64,000 nt of DNA, taken from Candidatus Methanoperedens sp. Lineage in GTDB: Archaea; Halobacteriota; Methanosarcinia; Methanosarcinales; Methanoperedenaceae. The notes beneath the pieces are model-generated. The model searched no databases, was not told the DNA's origin, and saw nothing but the letters and a program-made list of their open reading frames with translations. Made by a program: the position numbers and the translations under genes. The stretch spans positions 46,821 to 110,820 of the forward strand of contig JAPMTR010000064.1 of NCBI GenBank assembly GCA_026552975.1. The letters are read 5' to 3'. Positions within the stretch are counted from its first letter, which is position 1. Each line of letters begins with the position of its first letter. Positions 51,368 through 59,944 of the stretch are shown one piece after another.

Positions 51368-51838
51368 ATGTCTGATCTTACTTATACTGTTTCAATGCCC
51401 TTTAAACGAAAGGGAAAAGAGAAGCTTAAGGATATGGAGTTTGTTATGGCGCTCTCTATGGACCTTAAATGGTTCACTCCGGATCAGGCAAGATCAGTCC
51501 TGGCAGAAGCTCAAAAATCAGGGCTTTTAAAAAGTGAAGGGGAATTTGTACTACCATCCTTCGATATTTCTAAAATAGAGATACCTTCTGGATTCAAGCC
51601 GGAAACATCCACCATCGAGAAAAAAACGGTTTTTGAACGGGTCATTGAAAGGATAATAACCAAAACGGGAATAGAAAAAAGAAAGGCAGTCTCAATGATA
51701 AATAAAAAACAGGAAGAGCTTTCAAAACAGGTAGTGATAGAGGTCAGCGCCATACTCGTTGCCATCGAGAATGGAGTGATGGTGGATGACCTTATCGAAG
51801 AAGAATATTCGGATCTGGATGAAATGAAATCCAGATAA
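51368..51838 (+). CDS. DUF2240 family protein
   Basis: 156 residues. The N-terminus has TVSMPFKRKGKEKLKDMEFV followed by LSMDLKWFTPDQARSVLAEA and GLLKSEGEFVLPSFD, the usual DUF2240 pattern, which looks like a winged-helix module. The second half is helical and highly charged (VFERVIERIITKTGIEKRKA). Family role is unknown; it occurs mainly in euryarchaeota. The gene follows its partner at 50893 by one base and is convergent with rpoL. Confidence 0.75.
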   Translation: MSDLTYTVSMPFKRKGKEKLKDMEFVMALSMDLKWFTPDQARSVLAEAQKSGLLKSEGEFVLPSFDISKIEIPSGFKPETSTIEKKTVFERVIERIITKTGIEKRKAVSMINKKQEELSKQVVIEVSAILVAIENGVMVDDLIEEEYSDLDEMKSR

Positions 51839-51868
51839 AAGATTTTTCGATTATAAAAAGTATAACCT

Positions 51869-52144
51869 TTATCCAGTCTTCTTGGTAAAAAGCTCGATGA
51901 ACTCATTGCATTCTTTGATAAGTTCCTTGGATGCTTTTTTTATCACATCTATTGGATCTGCGCCATCCGTTCTTACAAAAAGTACAGGTTCGCTGATCGT
52001 TGGATGCTTTATATCATAGGTCGCTATTTCAACATGCTTGTTGTTGAGCAATGCCGTCTTTAGCAGGTTGAGGAGGGTATGAGACTCCCCTGCTACTCGT
52101 ATATTGATTTCCTTATCTGTCTTTTTAAGGATCGTTAATTCCAT
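51869..52144 (-). CDS. rpoL: DNA-directed RNA polymerase subunit L (Rpb11/RpoL)
   Basis: 91 residues from the ATG at 52144 (MELTILKKTDKEINIRVAGE); the frame is open further upstream but that region overlaps csl4. The core HTLLNLLKTALLNNKHVEIA and IKHPTISEPVLFVRTDGADP are the Rpb11/RpoL signature, which pairs with RpoD to start polymerase assembly. It follows csl4 by 8 bases, a gene order seen in many archaea. Confidence 0.93.
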   Translation of the reverse strand: MELTILKKTDKEINIRVAGESHTLLNLLKTALLNNKHVEIATYDIKHPTISEPVLFVRTDGADPIDVIKKASKELIKECNEFIELFTKKTG

Positions 52145-52152
52145 AATATCAC

Positions 52153-52836
52153 CTAAATTATACCTGTCCCGTAATCTGAGGATAGTTTTCTTGTCTCTGT
52201 CCTTTCGCATTTGGGACATTTTAGTTTATTATTATCTACTTTCAATACAGCCCTGCAATTTCCGCAATAAGCTTTCATGACGCCAAGCTCCTTATTTACT
52301 GTGCTCAGGCGCATATTACGCAGATCAAGCACTCTTGCCTTTACTATATCAAAAGGCGCAAATTCATAATATAATTCCTTGACATAAGCGTCCTTAACAT
52401 TTGAAACATGAATGGCTGCCTGCTCAGCGTTTACGATCTCGCGTTCGCCTTTTCCTTTTATTCCCGCGATCTCAACAAGGGCGACAGAATCCTTTACATC
52501 TGTAACCTGGCCGATAACGATATCTCCTACCTGCAAATGCGGCGGCATGTTCGTGACCGGAGTGACCGATATGGAGCGCTCTTTTTTGTTTATGTTTACA
52601 ATACCGCTTGCTGCTGCGTAAATGTTCCCTCCGTCAAGATATGCTCCATCTCTTGGTATGAATTCTTCGGAAGTCCCAATAAGATCCCCGGGCAATGCGC
52701 TCCTGGTCTCTTCTTTTGGCTCTTCTTCAACTGGTTCCTCTACTGATTCTTCTCCAGGTTCTTCTATAGTTTCTTCAATGGAATGTTCCGGTTCACCATG
52801 TGTTTCTTCTTCGACAATTTCCGTTTCAGTGGCCAC
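52153..52836 (-). CDS. csl4: Exosome complex RNA-binding protein Csl4 with acidic N-terminal extension
   Basis: 227 residues from a GTG at 52836. Residues 1-50 are an acidic extension (EETIEEPGEESVEEPVEEEP), not usual in Csl4. Then ALPGDLIGTSEEFIPRDGAYL (N-terminal domain), an S1 domain (LQVGDIVIGQVTDVKDSVAL), and a C-terminal zinc ribbon (AYCGNCRAVLKVDNNKLKCPKC). Csl4 caps the archaeal exosome and recruits RNA and DnaG. The same frame stays open upstream for 50 codons of charged sequence back to the previous gene, so the true start may be further upstream at a non-standard codon. Confidence 0.9.
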   Translation of the reverse strand: MATETEIVEEETHGEPEHSIEETIEEPGEESVEEPVEEEPKEETRSALPGDLIGTSEEFIPRDGAYLDGGNIYAAASGIVNINKKERSISVTPVTNMPPHLQVGDIVIGQVTDVKDSVALVEIAGIKGKGEREIVNAEQAAIHVSNVKDAYVKELYYEFAPFDIVKARVLDLRNMRLSTVNKELGVMKAYCGNCRAVLKVDNNKLKCPKCERTETRKLSSDYGTGII

Positions 52837-52952
52837 TTCTTCTAACTCTTCTTCCAGTTCAAGTTCGCTATCTTTAGATTCACTGGGCTCTTTTTCGTCG
52901 TCCTTTCCAAGCTTTCTCCTGGTTGTTATTTTCTTTCTTTTGATTCTAATAA

Positions 52953-53552
52953 TTATCCCTCTATTCTTTTCTCGATCCTGTATATTTCAACTTTTATGAC
53001 CTGTCTTTCCTTCGTATGAAACCCGAATGTCCTTTTAATTGGAAAATCTATTGACCTGTATTCTGTTATTACAGACGGGCTTATGAATTTTTTTATGAAT
53101 TCTGCACTGTTAGCATTGTGTATGGAATAAACCATGTTGCCCAGTTCGAGGGCTTTCCTCAAAAAAGGTCGGTCGCTTCCTTTTTTCTGAGCGCCAAAAG
53201 GCGGATTCATTACGACTGTATGCGCTTTCCCGCAAACCGTTTCGATCCGGCTGCATACGAACTCAACATCAACATCAAGTTTTTCTGCGTTTGCTCGTGC
53301 TACCTCAAGAACACCTCTATCATCATCAAAACCTATAACCTTTTCTGCTCCCAGCAGTTTTGCACCCAGGGCAAAAATACCGCTGCCACATCCCAGGTCA
53401 TAAACTGTGCCATTGAGGTCACCCCGCATAAATGCAAAATGGAGAAGTTGCGAAGCCACGGTCGCGGGCGTTGAATATTGTTCACGCTCTACCTTCGGGG
53501 ATCTGAAACCTTCTACCTGTTCTAATAGCATATCAAGATGTTTTTTCTTCAT
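52953..53552 (-). CDS. METTL5-family SAM-dependent methyltransferase
   Basis: 199 residues. Motif I DLGCGSGIFALGAKLLGA, FDDDRGVLEVAR, and the NPPF motif in VVMNPPFGAQKKGSDRPFL, typical of N6-adenine rRNA methyltransferases such as METTL5, preceded by QYSTPATVASQLLHFAFM. In eukaryotes METTL5 modifies 18S rRNA; an equivalent rRNA target is likely here. Its start overlaps the thiC end by 20 bases. Confidence 0.9.
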   Translation of the reverse strand: MKKKHLDMLLEQVEGFRSPKVEREQYSTPATVASQLLHFAFMRGDLNGTVYDLGCGSGIFALGAKLLGAEKVIGFDDDRGVLEVARANAEKLDVDVEFVCSRIETVCGKAHTVVMNPPFGAQKKGSDRPFLRKALELGNMVYSIHNANSAEFIKKFISPSVITEYRSIDFPIKRTFGFHTKERQVIKVEIYRIEKRIEG

Positions 53553-54780
53553 ATGTGAACTCCTTCATTATCTTTATAGCACAAAAATCCCCACACATGG
53601 TACAAGGCCCTTCAATTGGTGATAACTCCCGGGCTCTTTCGCTATCCAGAGCATATTTCATCTGTCCTTCCCAGTCAAGGTCAGCCCTTTTCCTGGCAAG
53701 ATTCACATCCTGTTCATCAGTCTCGTATTTTATCGAATCCCCGATATGTGCAGCTATCTTGAATGCAATAAGCCCTTCCCTTACCTGTTCAGGAGAAGGA
53801 AGCCCTAGATGCTCGGATGGCGTTATATAGCACAGATAATCAGCCCCTGCGCCGCTTGCAATGCTTGCGCCAACGCTTCCTGCAATATGGTCATACCCAA
53901 CGGCTACATCAGTAGGAAGCGGCCCTGCAACAAAAAGAGGGAACTGCGACATCTTCTTATGGAACTTCACATATTCTGAGATCCTGTCAGCACGCACATG
54001 CCCACCCATGCCCTCAATAATAACCTGTACTCCTTCATTATGCGCCCGGTTTGCAAGTTCCACGTTCAACTTTATCTCTTCGACCTGGGCTTTATCTCGC
54101 GCATCATGGATGCAGCCGCTTCGCATTGTATTTCCAAGCGAAAGGACTATGTCTTTTTTCTTAAGGATCTTCAATATCTCATCAAAATTTGAAACAAATG
54201 GATTTTCAAGGTCATTCATCATCATATAGGCACCTGTGATCGAGCCGCCTTTTGAGACAACCCCCATTATGCGCTTTTCTTGTCTTACGATGTCTAGCGT
54301 CTTTTTATCTATGCAGTGAAGAACAAAAGAACTCACGCCTTCTTTAGCCTGCTGTTTTAAATTCTTGATTATATCATCACAAACCATATCCTTAAGACCG
54401 TTTTCTGCCGCAGCCTGGTATATTGGTACAGTGGTCAAAGGAAGTGTGATATTCCCCATGATACTCTTTCGGATATGGGAGATATTTCCCCCCATAGAAA
54501 GGTCGGATAAGGTGTCAGCTCCATATTTCTGGGCAATGCGTGCTTTTTTCACTTCCTCATCAGGTTCGATCCTCAAAGATGAAGTTCCGATATTGACATT
54601 GACTTTTGTCAAAAGGCCTTTGCCTATTCCGACAGATACATCATCCCTTTTCATGATCACAACGCTTCCGCCTGAAATATGCCCGATCAAAGTTTCAATA
54701 TCGATATTTTCTTTTTTTGCAACATTTTCCATCTCTTTTGTTGCAGTACCATCCTTTGCATATTCAAGTTGTGTTTTCAT
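53533..54780 (-). CDS. thiC: Phosphomethylpyrimidine synthase
   Basis: 415 residues, the shorter ThiC form. Landmarks: KYGADTLSDLSMGGNISHIR, TVPIYQAA, LHCIDKKTL, MGVVSKGGS, EGMGGHVRADRI, PLPTDVAVGYDHIAGSVGA, LCYITPSEHLGLPSPEQVREG, and the C-terminal CTMCGDFCAIK cluster motif that holds the SAM-cleaving [4Fe-4S]. It turns AIR into the thiamine pyrimidine. Here the cysteine spacing is C-x2-C-x3-C. It overlaps metF by 4 bases and METTL5 by 20, within a long minus-strand operon. Confidence 0.92.
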   Translation of the reverse strand: MKTQLEYAKDGTATKEMENVAKKENIDIETLIGHISGGSVVIMKRDDVSVGIGKGLLTKVNVNIGTSSLRIEPDEEVKKARIAQKYGADTLSDLSMGGNISHIRKSIMGNITLPLTTVPIYQAAAENGLKDMVCDDIIKNLKQQAKEGVSSFVLHCIDKKTLDIVRQEKRIMGVVSKGGSITGAYMMMNDLENPFVSNFDEILKILKKKDIVLSLGNTMRSGCIHDARDKAQVEEIKLNVELANRAHNEGVQVIIEGMGGHVRADRISEYVKFHKKMSQFPLFVAGPLPTDVAVGYDHIAGSVGASIASGAGADYLCYITPSEHLGLPSPEQVREGLIAFKIAAHIGDSIKYETDEQDVNLARKRADLDWEGQMKYALDSERARELSPIEGPCTMCGDFCAIKIMKEFTYEEKTS

Positions 54781-55646
54781 AATATTTCTGCCATTTCAAG
54801 TATCATTTTTGTATTTTCGTGCTTGCCAACTGGCATAATATGAACGCCGTCGCACATGGGCCTTATTTCTTTTATAATATTTGCCGCAATTTCCATGCCG
54901 CATGTTTCTGGATCTTTCGATCTTTTCATTTTCTGCACTATATCTTCGGGAACTTTGATGCCTGCAAGTTTACTCAGGAAATCAGCACTCTTTTGCGATT
55001 TTAACGGGATTATTCCAGCAATTATTTTCACTTTTTCTGATCTTATTCCATTGACTTTTTCCATGAATCCGGAAAAACTCTTTGCATCAAATACAGCCTG
55101 GGTTTGAAAAAAACTGGCGCCCATCAATATCTTTTTCTTAAGCTTGATAAGACCGACCTCGTTTAACTCAGTGTTTGTGACAGCCCCAACACAAAGATCT
55201 GGCCTGCCAGACAATTCATTATCTGCAAGATCAAATCCCAGAGTTAGCTTCTTGAGTATCCCGAGAAGCTGAATGGAATCAATATCATATACCGGCTTTG
55301 CACCTTCATGATCGCCCTTTACCGGATGGTCTCCTGACATTACAAGAACATTTCGTATGCCAAGTGCAGCGGCTCCGATAATATCTGACTGGAGTGCGAT
55401 CCGGTTCCTATCCCTGCATGTTATGTGCATAATGGTTTCAATTCCTTTTCCCTGGATGATGCCACATGCCGCAAGCGGGCTCATTCGCATGACTCCCCTC
55501 TGGTTATCAGTCACATTTACTGCGTCTGCTATTCCTTTTAATAGTTCCACATCCCTTATCATTCGAGATATATCAGTGCCTTTTGGTGGACTTATCTCTG
55601 CTGTGATTATGAATTTTCCAGAAAGCAATGTTGAAACAAAACTCAA
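54777..55646 (-). CDS. metF: Methylenetetrahydrofolate reductase family protein, MetF-like
   Basis: 289 residues. MetF TIM-barrel segments: FIITAEISPPKGTDISRMI, DAVNVTDNQRGVMRMSPLA, HITCRDRNRIALQSDIIGA, NVLVMSGDHPVKGDHEGA, and FFQTQAVFDAKSF. It converts methylene-folate (or methylene-H4MPT) to the methyl form in bacteria; in archaea without Mer such proteins may take its place. It overlaps the metV-like gene by 4 bases, as in the acetogen MetFV complex, and overlaps thiC by 4. Confidence 0.86.
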   Translation of the reverse strand: MSFVSTLLSGKFIITAEISPPKGTDISRMIRDVELLKGIADAVNVTDNQRGVMRMSPLAACGIIQGKGIETIMHITCRDRNRIALQSDIIGAAALGIRNVLVMSGDHPVKGDHEGAKPVYDIDSIQLLGILKKLTLGFDLADNELSGRPDLCVGAVTNTELNEVGLIKLKKKILMGASFFQTQAVFDAKSFSGFMEKVNGIRSEKVKIIAGIIPLKSQKSADFLSKLAGIKVPEDIVQKMKRSKDPETCGMEIAANIIKEIRPMCDGVHIMPVGKHENTKMILEMAEIL

Positions 55647-56269
55647 ATTTTTTTCCCCCTGGACTTCTTTGCATGGTCTTTTGGTTCATGGATCATTTCA
55701 AGATGTGAAAGTTTTCCCAGTTCTTTGAGCCTATCAAATATCTTATCCCATCCGCATAACCTTTCATCCACTTCACATTTTCCATCAACGGCGCCGCCGC
55801 ATGGACCGTTCAGAAGGCTTTTTGAACACTGCGTCACCGGACAGATCCCTCCGTATTGCCATATCGTACAATCACCGCACATACCGCAAAGCTGTGTGAC
55901 TATTTCATTGCAGCATACCCCACCCAGGGATTCGGTATCAAGCGCAGGATACACGTTAATTCCTGCGTATCTTGAGATCACAGAAACGCCTCCGCCGCAT
56001 GACATTATAAGAAGGGCATCTGACATTTTGATCGCAGGGTTCTGTTCCAGAACATCATCCCATGAATTGATGCTGCAAGCAGAATTTAAAACCGTCCAGC
56101 CCGTGATGTTTTTTCCTGCGGCTGTTAATTTGTACTTAAGTTCAAGGACTTCGGGTTCCCCCCCAGTGTGCTGTTTTTTAGCGCATTTACCACATCCGAT
56201 CAAAAAGATCTTCTTCTCACTAAGGAGTTGCAATATTTGATCAAATTCTTTAAGCCTTGAAATTATCAT
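55643..56269 (-). CDS. metV: MetV-like protein (methylenetetrahydrofolate reductase C-terminal domain)
   Basis: 208 residues, cysteine-rich: FLIGCGKCAKKQHTGG near the start, LCGMCGDCTIWQYGGICP and TQCSKSLLNGPCGGAVDG near the end, giving zinc and Fe-S binding motifs of the MTHFR_C family. In acetogens MetV partners MetF and passes electrons to it. The 4-base overlap with metF and the 2-base gap from the DHPS-like gene support a complex. The electron donor here is unknown. Confidence 0.85.
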   Translation of the reverse strand: MIISRLKEFDQILQLLSEKKIFLIGCGKCAKKQHTGGEPEVLELKYKLTAAGKNITGWTVLNSACSINSWDDVLEQNPAIKMSDALLIMSCGGGVSVISRYAGINVYPALDTESLGGVCCNEIVTQLCGMCGDCTIWQYGGICPVTQCSKSLLNGPCGGAVDGKCEVDERLCGWDKIFDRLKELGKLSHLEMIHEPKDHAKKSRGKKI

Positions 56270-56271
56270 TC

Positions 56272-57492
56272 TTATCTTGAATATTTAAAAAAAACATCAT
56301 TGTTCTTATTCATTAATTCTAGAAGCATTTCCGCAATCATGGGCAGTCCTCTTGCCTGGCGGCGCAGTTTATCGCAAAGGCGTTCAACCTGAAGTTGTGT
56401 CCCTGAAATTATCAGACTGACCTGATCTGCTTCATGTGAAACAGCATTGCGGGGAAGGGCTGCATCTGCGCCTCTTGCAAGCATTTCCTGCTTGATTATG
56501 AGCGCCTCTGTTGTGCTAATATTACTCAGTAATATATTATAGAGTAAAGTCTTCTTCTTCATTACCTGGCTTCCGGTCTTTGTTGTTCCGATGCTGATCA
56601 TTGCTTTCTGGCAGTCATCCACATTTTTGACCTCCAGCAACTCAGCCTTTACTGCCTCTGATCTAACAGCCGGTATCCTGGGTCTTGACGCCTGTGCGAC
56701 CCTGACCGCATCTAATGTCGGGGCCACATCATGAGTTCTGATTATATGCACCCCATTTCTCACCGCAATAGCTGTTGCTGCAAGGCTTCCATAAAGCCTC
56801 TCTGTTGCAGACTTGTTTATGGTGTCTCCAATAAAGGATTTTCGGGATATTGCAGCAAGTATGGGTTTTCCGAAGATTCGAAGCCTCTGGATATTATCTA
56901 TTGTCTCATAATCATATATCGGAAGTTTCTCAGGACTCCATTTTCCAATAGAAGGGTCGATAATAATATGGTCCGGAGAGATCCCGCTATCCTGTGCTTT
57001 CAAAATTATCTTGTCCAGGGACTCCATTATGGCATCCATACCTAAAGGATCACCTGGAATTTTATTACTGGCCATCAATATCACGGGACAGGAGTTTTGT
57101 CCGACCACTTCTGCCATTTTTTCATCTGCAGTGAAACCGCTCACATCGTTTATTATCGATGCTCCGGCCGAAAGTGCTTCTTTTGCTATGTCCGAAAACA
57201 TCGTATCCACTGAAATTGGGATAGAAATATCTGTAAGAGCTCTTAATGCAGGTATTAGACGCGACCGCTCCTCATCTTTTGTGATCTTTGAAGCAAGAGG
57301 CCATGTTGAGCGCGCCCCGATATCGATAAGATCAGCGCCTTCATCGATCAATTTAAGAGCAGCATCATGAACATTCTGGGTTGAAACAACGGAGTTTTTA
57401 TAAAAAGATTCTTTGCTGAGATTAATGACACCCATAATCCTTACAGGTTGATCGTCTCCTACTTTCAATCCTGCAATGGTTTTTTCTATCAC
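56272..57492 (-). CDS. Dihydropteroate synthase-like protein
   Basis: 406 residues. The N-terminal 270 are a TIM barrel of pterin-binding type: IMGVINLSKESFYKNS, EGADLIDIGARSTWPLAS, SVDTMFSDIAKEALSAGASI, INDVSGFT, IIIDPSIGKWSP, and ILAAISRKSFIG with HIIRTHDVAPTLDAVRVA. DHPS makes dihydropteroate from aminobenzoate; the archaeal form here lacks some usual DHPS residues, so H4MPT biosynthesis or a methyltransferase-like role are possible. The C-terminal 130 residues are a separate domain of unknown role. It leads the metV-metF-thiC-METTL5 operon. Confidence 0.8.
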   Translation of the reverse strand: MIEKTIAGLKVGDDQPVRIMGVINLSKESFYKNSVVSTQNVHDAALKLIDEGADLIDIGARSTWPLASKITKDEERSRLIPALRALTDISIPISVDTMFSDIAKEALSAGASIINDVSGFTADEKMAEVVGQNSCPVILMASNKIPGDPLGMDAIMESLDKIILKAQDSGISPDHIIIDPSIGKWSPEKLPIYDYETIDNIQRLRIFGKPILAAISRKSFIGDTINKSATERLYGSLAATAIAVRNGVHIIRTHDVAPTLDAVRVAQASRPRIPAVRSEAVKAELLEVKNVDDCQKAMISIGTTKTGSQVMKKKTLLYNILLSNISTTEALIIKQEMLARGADAALPRNAVSHEADQVSLIISGTQLQVERLCDKLRRQARGLPMIAEMLLELMNKNNDVFFKYSR

Positions 57493-57777
57493 GTTTTAAC
57501 TTAATACTTTATACCATTATAAAAATGTAACCTGATTTTTTTTCTTCAATATATCTAAATTATTATTCAACCCCTTTATTTCTTCTGGAAAAATTTAATT
57601 ATTATGATGATAATTACAATTGAATATTATAACCTAAAATCTGCCTGCGCTAAATGATTAGTATTTTAATAACCCCCATAATTTCTCTAAAAAAATATTA
57701 TATTGTGCAGACCAATAATAACATGATTAATACAGGATGATTTCAACTGGAACTCTTCCGGTTTTCATATACATCAA

Positions 57778-58485
57778 TCAAAAATATCTGGCAATAAGAA
57801 GGCTGAATTCGAACAATATTACAAGAACGACCGCCATCAGCAACTCAGAAATGGCTGTGGGATCGGGGGAAACAAATATTGCTATTGCAAGAAGGCCACT
57901 ATAAATGAATTTACGTTTTCCTATAAAGAACTCTTTTTTCAAAAGACCCATCTTTATCGAAAAAATAAAGATCAGGGGAAGCTGGAATATTAACCCGAAA
58001 CCCAGCACCGTAGTAATTATTGCAGTCATGGCTTTTAGAACTGATATCTGCGGAATTGCCACCTCGCTCGAATAGACCATGGTATATTTGAATAAGATCG
58101 GGACGAATATAAAAAATCCCAGCAATGCGCCTGCCAGGAACATAATGGATGAAAATGGGATGATCTTTATGAAGAACATTTTTTCATTGGGATACAGACC
58201 TTTTCCCATGAACAGGAAACCTTCATAAACCAATAATGGTACACCCACAAAAAGCGCGAACATCAGTGAAAGTACCATTCTTGTTATAATAAGTTCCATG
58301 GGTGAATATACCGTCATCGGTCCCGGAATTGTCCAGTCCCACATGATCTTGAGAAGATTTCCTGAGAAAATGAATACGATCGAGGTGATCACAATGATGG
58401 GTATTGCAACGGTCATCATTCTTAAGCGCAATTCCACAAAATGCTCTTCGATCGGAAGTTCATGGTCTCCGGGTACATTACTCAT
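57778..58485 (-). CDS. tatC: Twin-arginine translocase subunit TatC
   Basis: 235 residues, six hydrophobic helices. Start IEEHFVELRLRMMTVAIPI is the conserved HLxELRxR cytosolic entry of TatC; further SPMELIITRMVLSLMFAL and VFGFGL-type region (VLGFGLIFQLPLIFIFSI), ending FVSPDPTAISELLMAVVLVILFE, typical of the last helices. TatC binds the RR signal peptide of folded exported proteins. No tatA is seen nearby. Monocistronic. The 285 bases before it (57493-57777) are AT-rich with no gene seen. Confidence 0.92.
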   Translation of the reverse strand: MSNVPGDHELPIEEHFVELRLRMMTVAIPIIVITSIVFIFSGNLLKIMWDWTIPGPMTVYSPMELIITRMVLSLMFALFVGVPLLVYEGFLFMGKGLYPNEKMFFIKIIPFSSIMFLAGALLGFFIFVPILFKYTMVYSSEVAIPQISVLKAMTAIITTVLGFGLIFQLPLIFIFSIKMGLLKKEFFIGKRKFIYSGLLAIAIFVSPDPTAISELLMAVVLVILFEFSLLIARYF

Positions 58486-58601
58486 TGCCTTTAATTGATT
58501 CTTTCTTATTTATATACTAGGTGCATTACCAAAAATTATTTATGCTGGTAATACTTTTATGGTGTAAATAATACCAGCAGTAATAATATGGTGATACAAC
58601 A

Positions 58602-59411
58602 ATGATCGGCGGATTCAATGAAGAACAAATACGAAGATACTCACGACATATCATATTGCCTGAAGTTGGCGGAAAAGGGCAGAAAAAATTGCTCACATCA
58701 AAAGTATTATGCATAGGCGCAGGTGGGCTTGGTTCCCCTATAATTCAATATCTTGCCGCAGCAGGAGTGGGCACCATTGGAATTATCGATGATGACACTG
58801 TGGACTTAAGCAATCTCCAAAGACAGGTCATTCACGGCGGCAATGTCGGAAAGCCAAAAGCAGAATCTGCAAAACAATTTGTCAACAATCTAAATCCTGA
58901 TATCGAAGTGAGAACATATATTGAACGGCTCAATGCCTGTAATGTCATCAATATTTTTAATGAATATGACATAATAGTTGATGGTTCCGATAATTTTGCA
59001 ACACGATATCTTGTGAACGATGCATGCGTAATTACGAATAAACCGCTATCACATGGCAGTATTTACAGATTCGAGGGACAGGTTACGACAATTATCCCGC
59101 ACAAGGGGCCCTGCTACAGGTGTCTTTTCGAACATGCGCCCCCTCCCGGAATGGTACCAAGCTGCCAGGAGGCAGGAGTGCTTGGGGTTCTCCCGGGTAT
59201 AATTGGTGTGATACAGGCAACTGAAGTTGTGAAATATCTCCTCGGGATTGGTGAATTGCTTGTTGGCCGTCTCGTATATTATGATGCCCTGAACATGACA
59301 TTTGAGGAGATTAAAATGCGATGGAACAAGAACTGCCCTATCTGCGGGGAACAACCAAAGATAACATCAATACAGGAAGATATATATGGGGATTCATGCA
59401 GGATATGGTGA
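58602..59411 (+). CDS. moeB: E1-like adenylyltransferase of the MoeB/ThiF/HesA family
   Basis: 269 residues. ATP site CIGAGGLGSPIIQYLAAAGV, then IIDDDTVDLSNLQRQVIHGG (arginine finger), VDGSDNFATRYLVNDACV, and two zinc pairs CYRCLFEHAPPPG and CPICGEQP. These enzymes adenylate the C-terminus of a sulfur carrier (MoaD, ThiS or SAMP). No carrier gene is adjacent; the next gene is tusA. It leads a run of six closely spaced + strand genes (to 61073), suggesting a role in moving sulfur to a carrier. Confidence 0.9.
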   Translation: MIGGFNEEQIRRYSRHIILPEVGGKGQKKLLTSKVLCIGAGGLGSPIIQYLAAAGVGTIGIIDDDTVDLSNLQRQVIHGGNVGKPKAESAKQFVNNLNPDIEVRTYIERLNACNVINIFNEYDIIVDGSDNFATRYLVNDACVITNKPLSHGSIYRFEGQVTTIIPHKGPCYRCLFEHAPPPGMVPSCQEAGVLGVLPGIIGVIQATEVVKYLLGIGELLVGRLVYYDALNMTFEEIKMRWNKNCPICGEQPKITSIQEDIYGDSCRIW

Positions 59412-59417
59412 ATAAAA

Positions 59418-59642
59418 ATGACAATAGAACTTGATCTGTGTGGTGAAGTTTGCCCTTACACCTTTGTAAAAACGAAACTAAAACTTGAAGAAGTAGAATG
59501 CGGCGAGGAACTCATAGTTACTTTTGACCATGCCCCAGCTGTTGAGAATGTCCCGCGAAGCCTGAAAAATGAAGGGCATAAGATCATGGGAATAGAACAA
59601 AAAGGCGAACATCTCTGGAAAGTAAGGATACGCAAAGCATGA
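59418..59642 (+). CDS. tusA: TusA-family sulfur carrier protein
   Basis: 74 residues. DLCGEVCPYTFVKTKLKLEE has the sulfur-carrying Cys before Pro, and ECGEELIVTFDHAPAVENVP plus EGHKIMGIEQ follow the TusA fold. It lies 6 bases after the E1-like gene and overlaps the next gene by 4 bases. TusA usually hands persulfide sulfur to the DsrE/TusBCD complex, which is encoded next. Overall a complete small TusA. Confidence 0.9.
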   Translation: MTIELDLCGEVCPYTFVKTKLKLEEVECGEELIVTFDHAPAVENVPRSLKNEGHKIMGIEQKGEHLWKVRIRKA

Positions 59643-59941
59643 AACTTGGGATTCTCCTGACCACAAGCCCTGAGAATGAAAATACAAATACTGTTATTGA
59701 AATAAGCAAAGCTGCCAGGGATGAAGGCCATCATGTATCGATCTTCCTGATGTACGACGGCGTTCATAATGTGAATAAAAAAGAGTTTGCAGAATTGGCC
59801 GACAAAGGTGTGGACATAGCAATATGCGCATTTAATGCCGAACAAAGAAAAATTGGCAAAATAGATGGCATGTTATTCGGCAGCCAGTATGATCATGCAT
59901 GTATTGCGAGTGATGTTGACAGGTTCATATCGTTCGGGTGA
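59639..59941 (+). CDS. DsrE/TusD-like sulfur-relay protein
   Basis: 100 residues. LGILLTTSPENENTNTVIEIS, then a helix, DGVHNVNKKEFAELADKGVD and the candidate active cysteine in IAICAFNAEQRKIGKID, at the position of the DsrE/TusD persulfide cysteine. It overlaps tusA by 4 bases and is followed by two related small proteins, giving a DsrE, DsrF, DsrH-like order. The three may form a ring complex receiving sulfur from TusA (inference). Confidence 0.8.
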   Translation: MKLGILLTTSPENENTNTVIEISKAARDEGHHVSIFLMYDGVHNVNKKEFAELADKGVDIAICAFNAEQRKIGKIDGMLFGSQYDHACIASDVDRFISFG

Positions 59942-59944
59942 ATA

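Noticed and set aside
52145..52219. A longer RpoL start
   Set aside because: It lies inside csl4, and the Rpb11 fold begins at the ATG at 52144.
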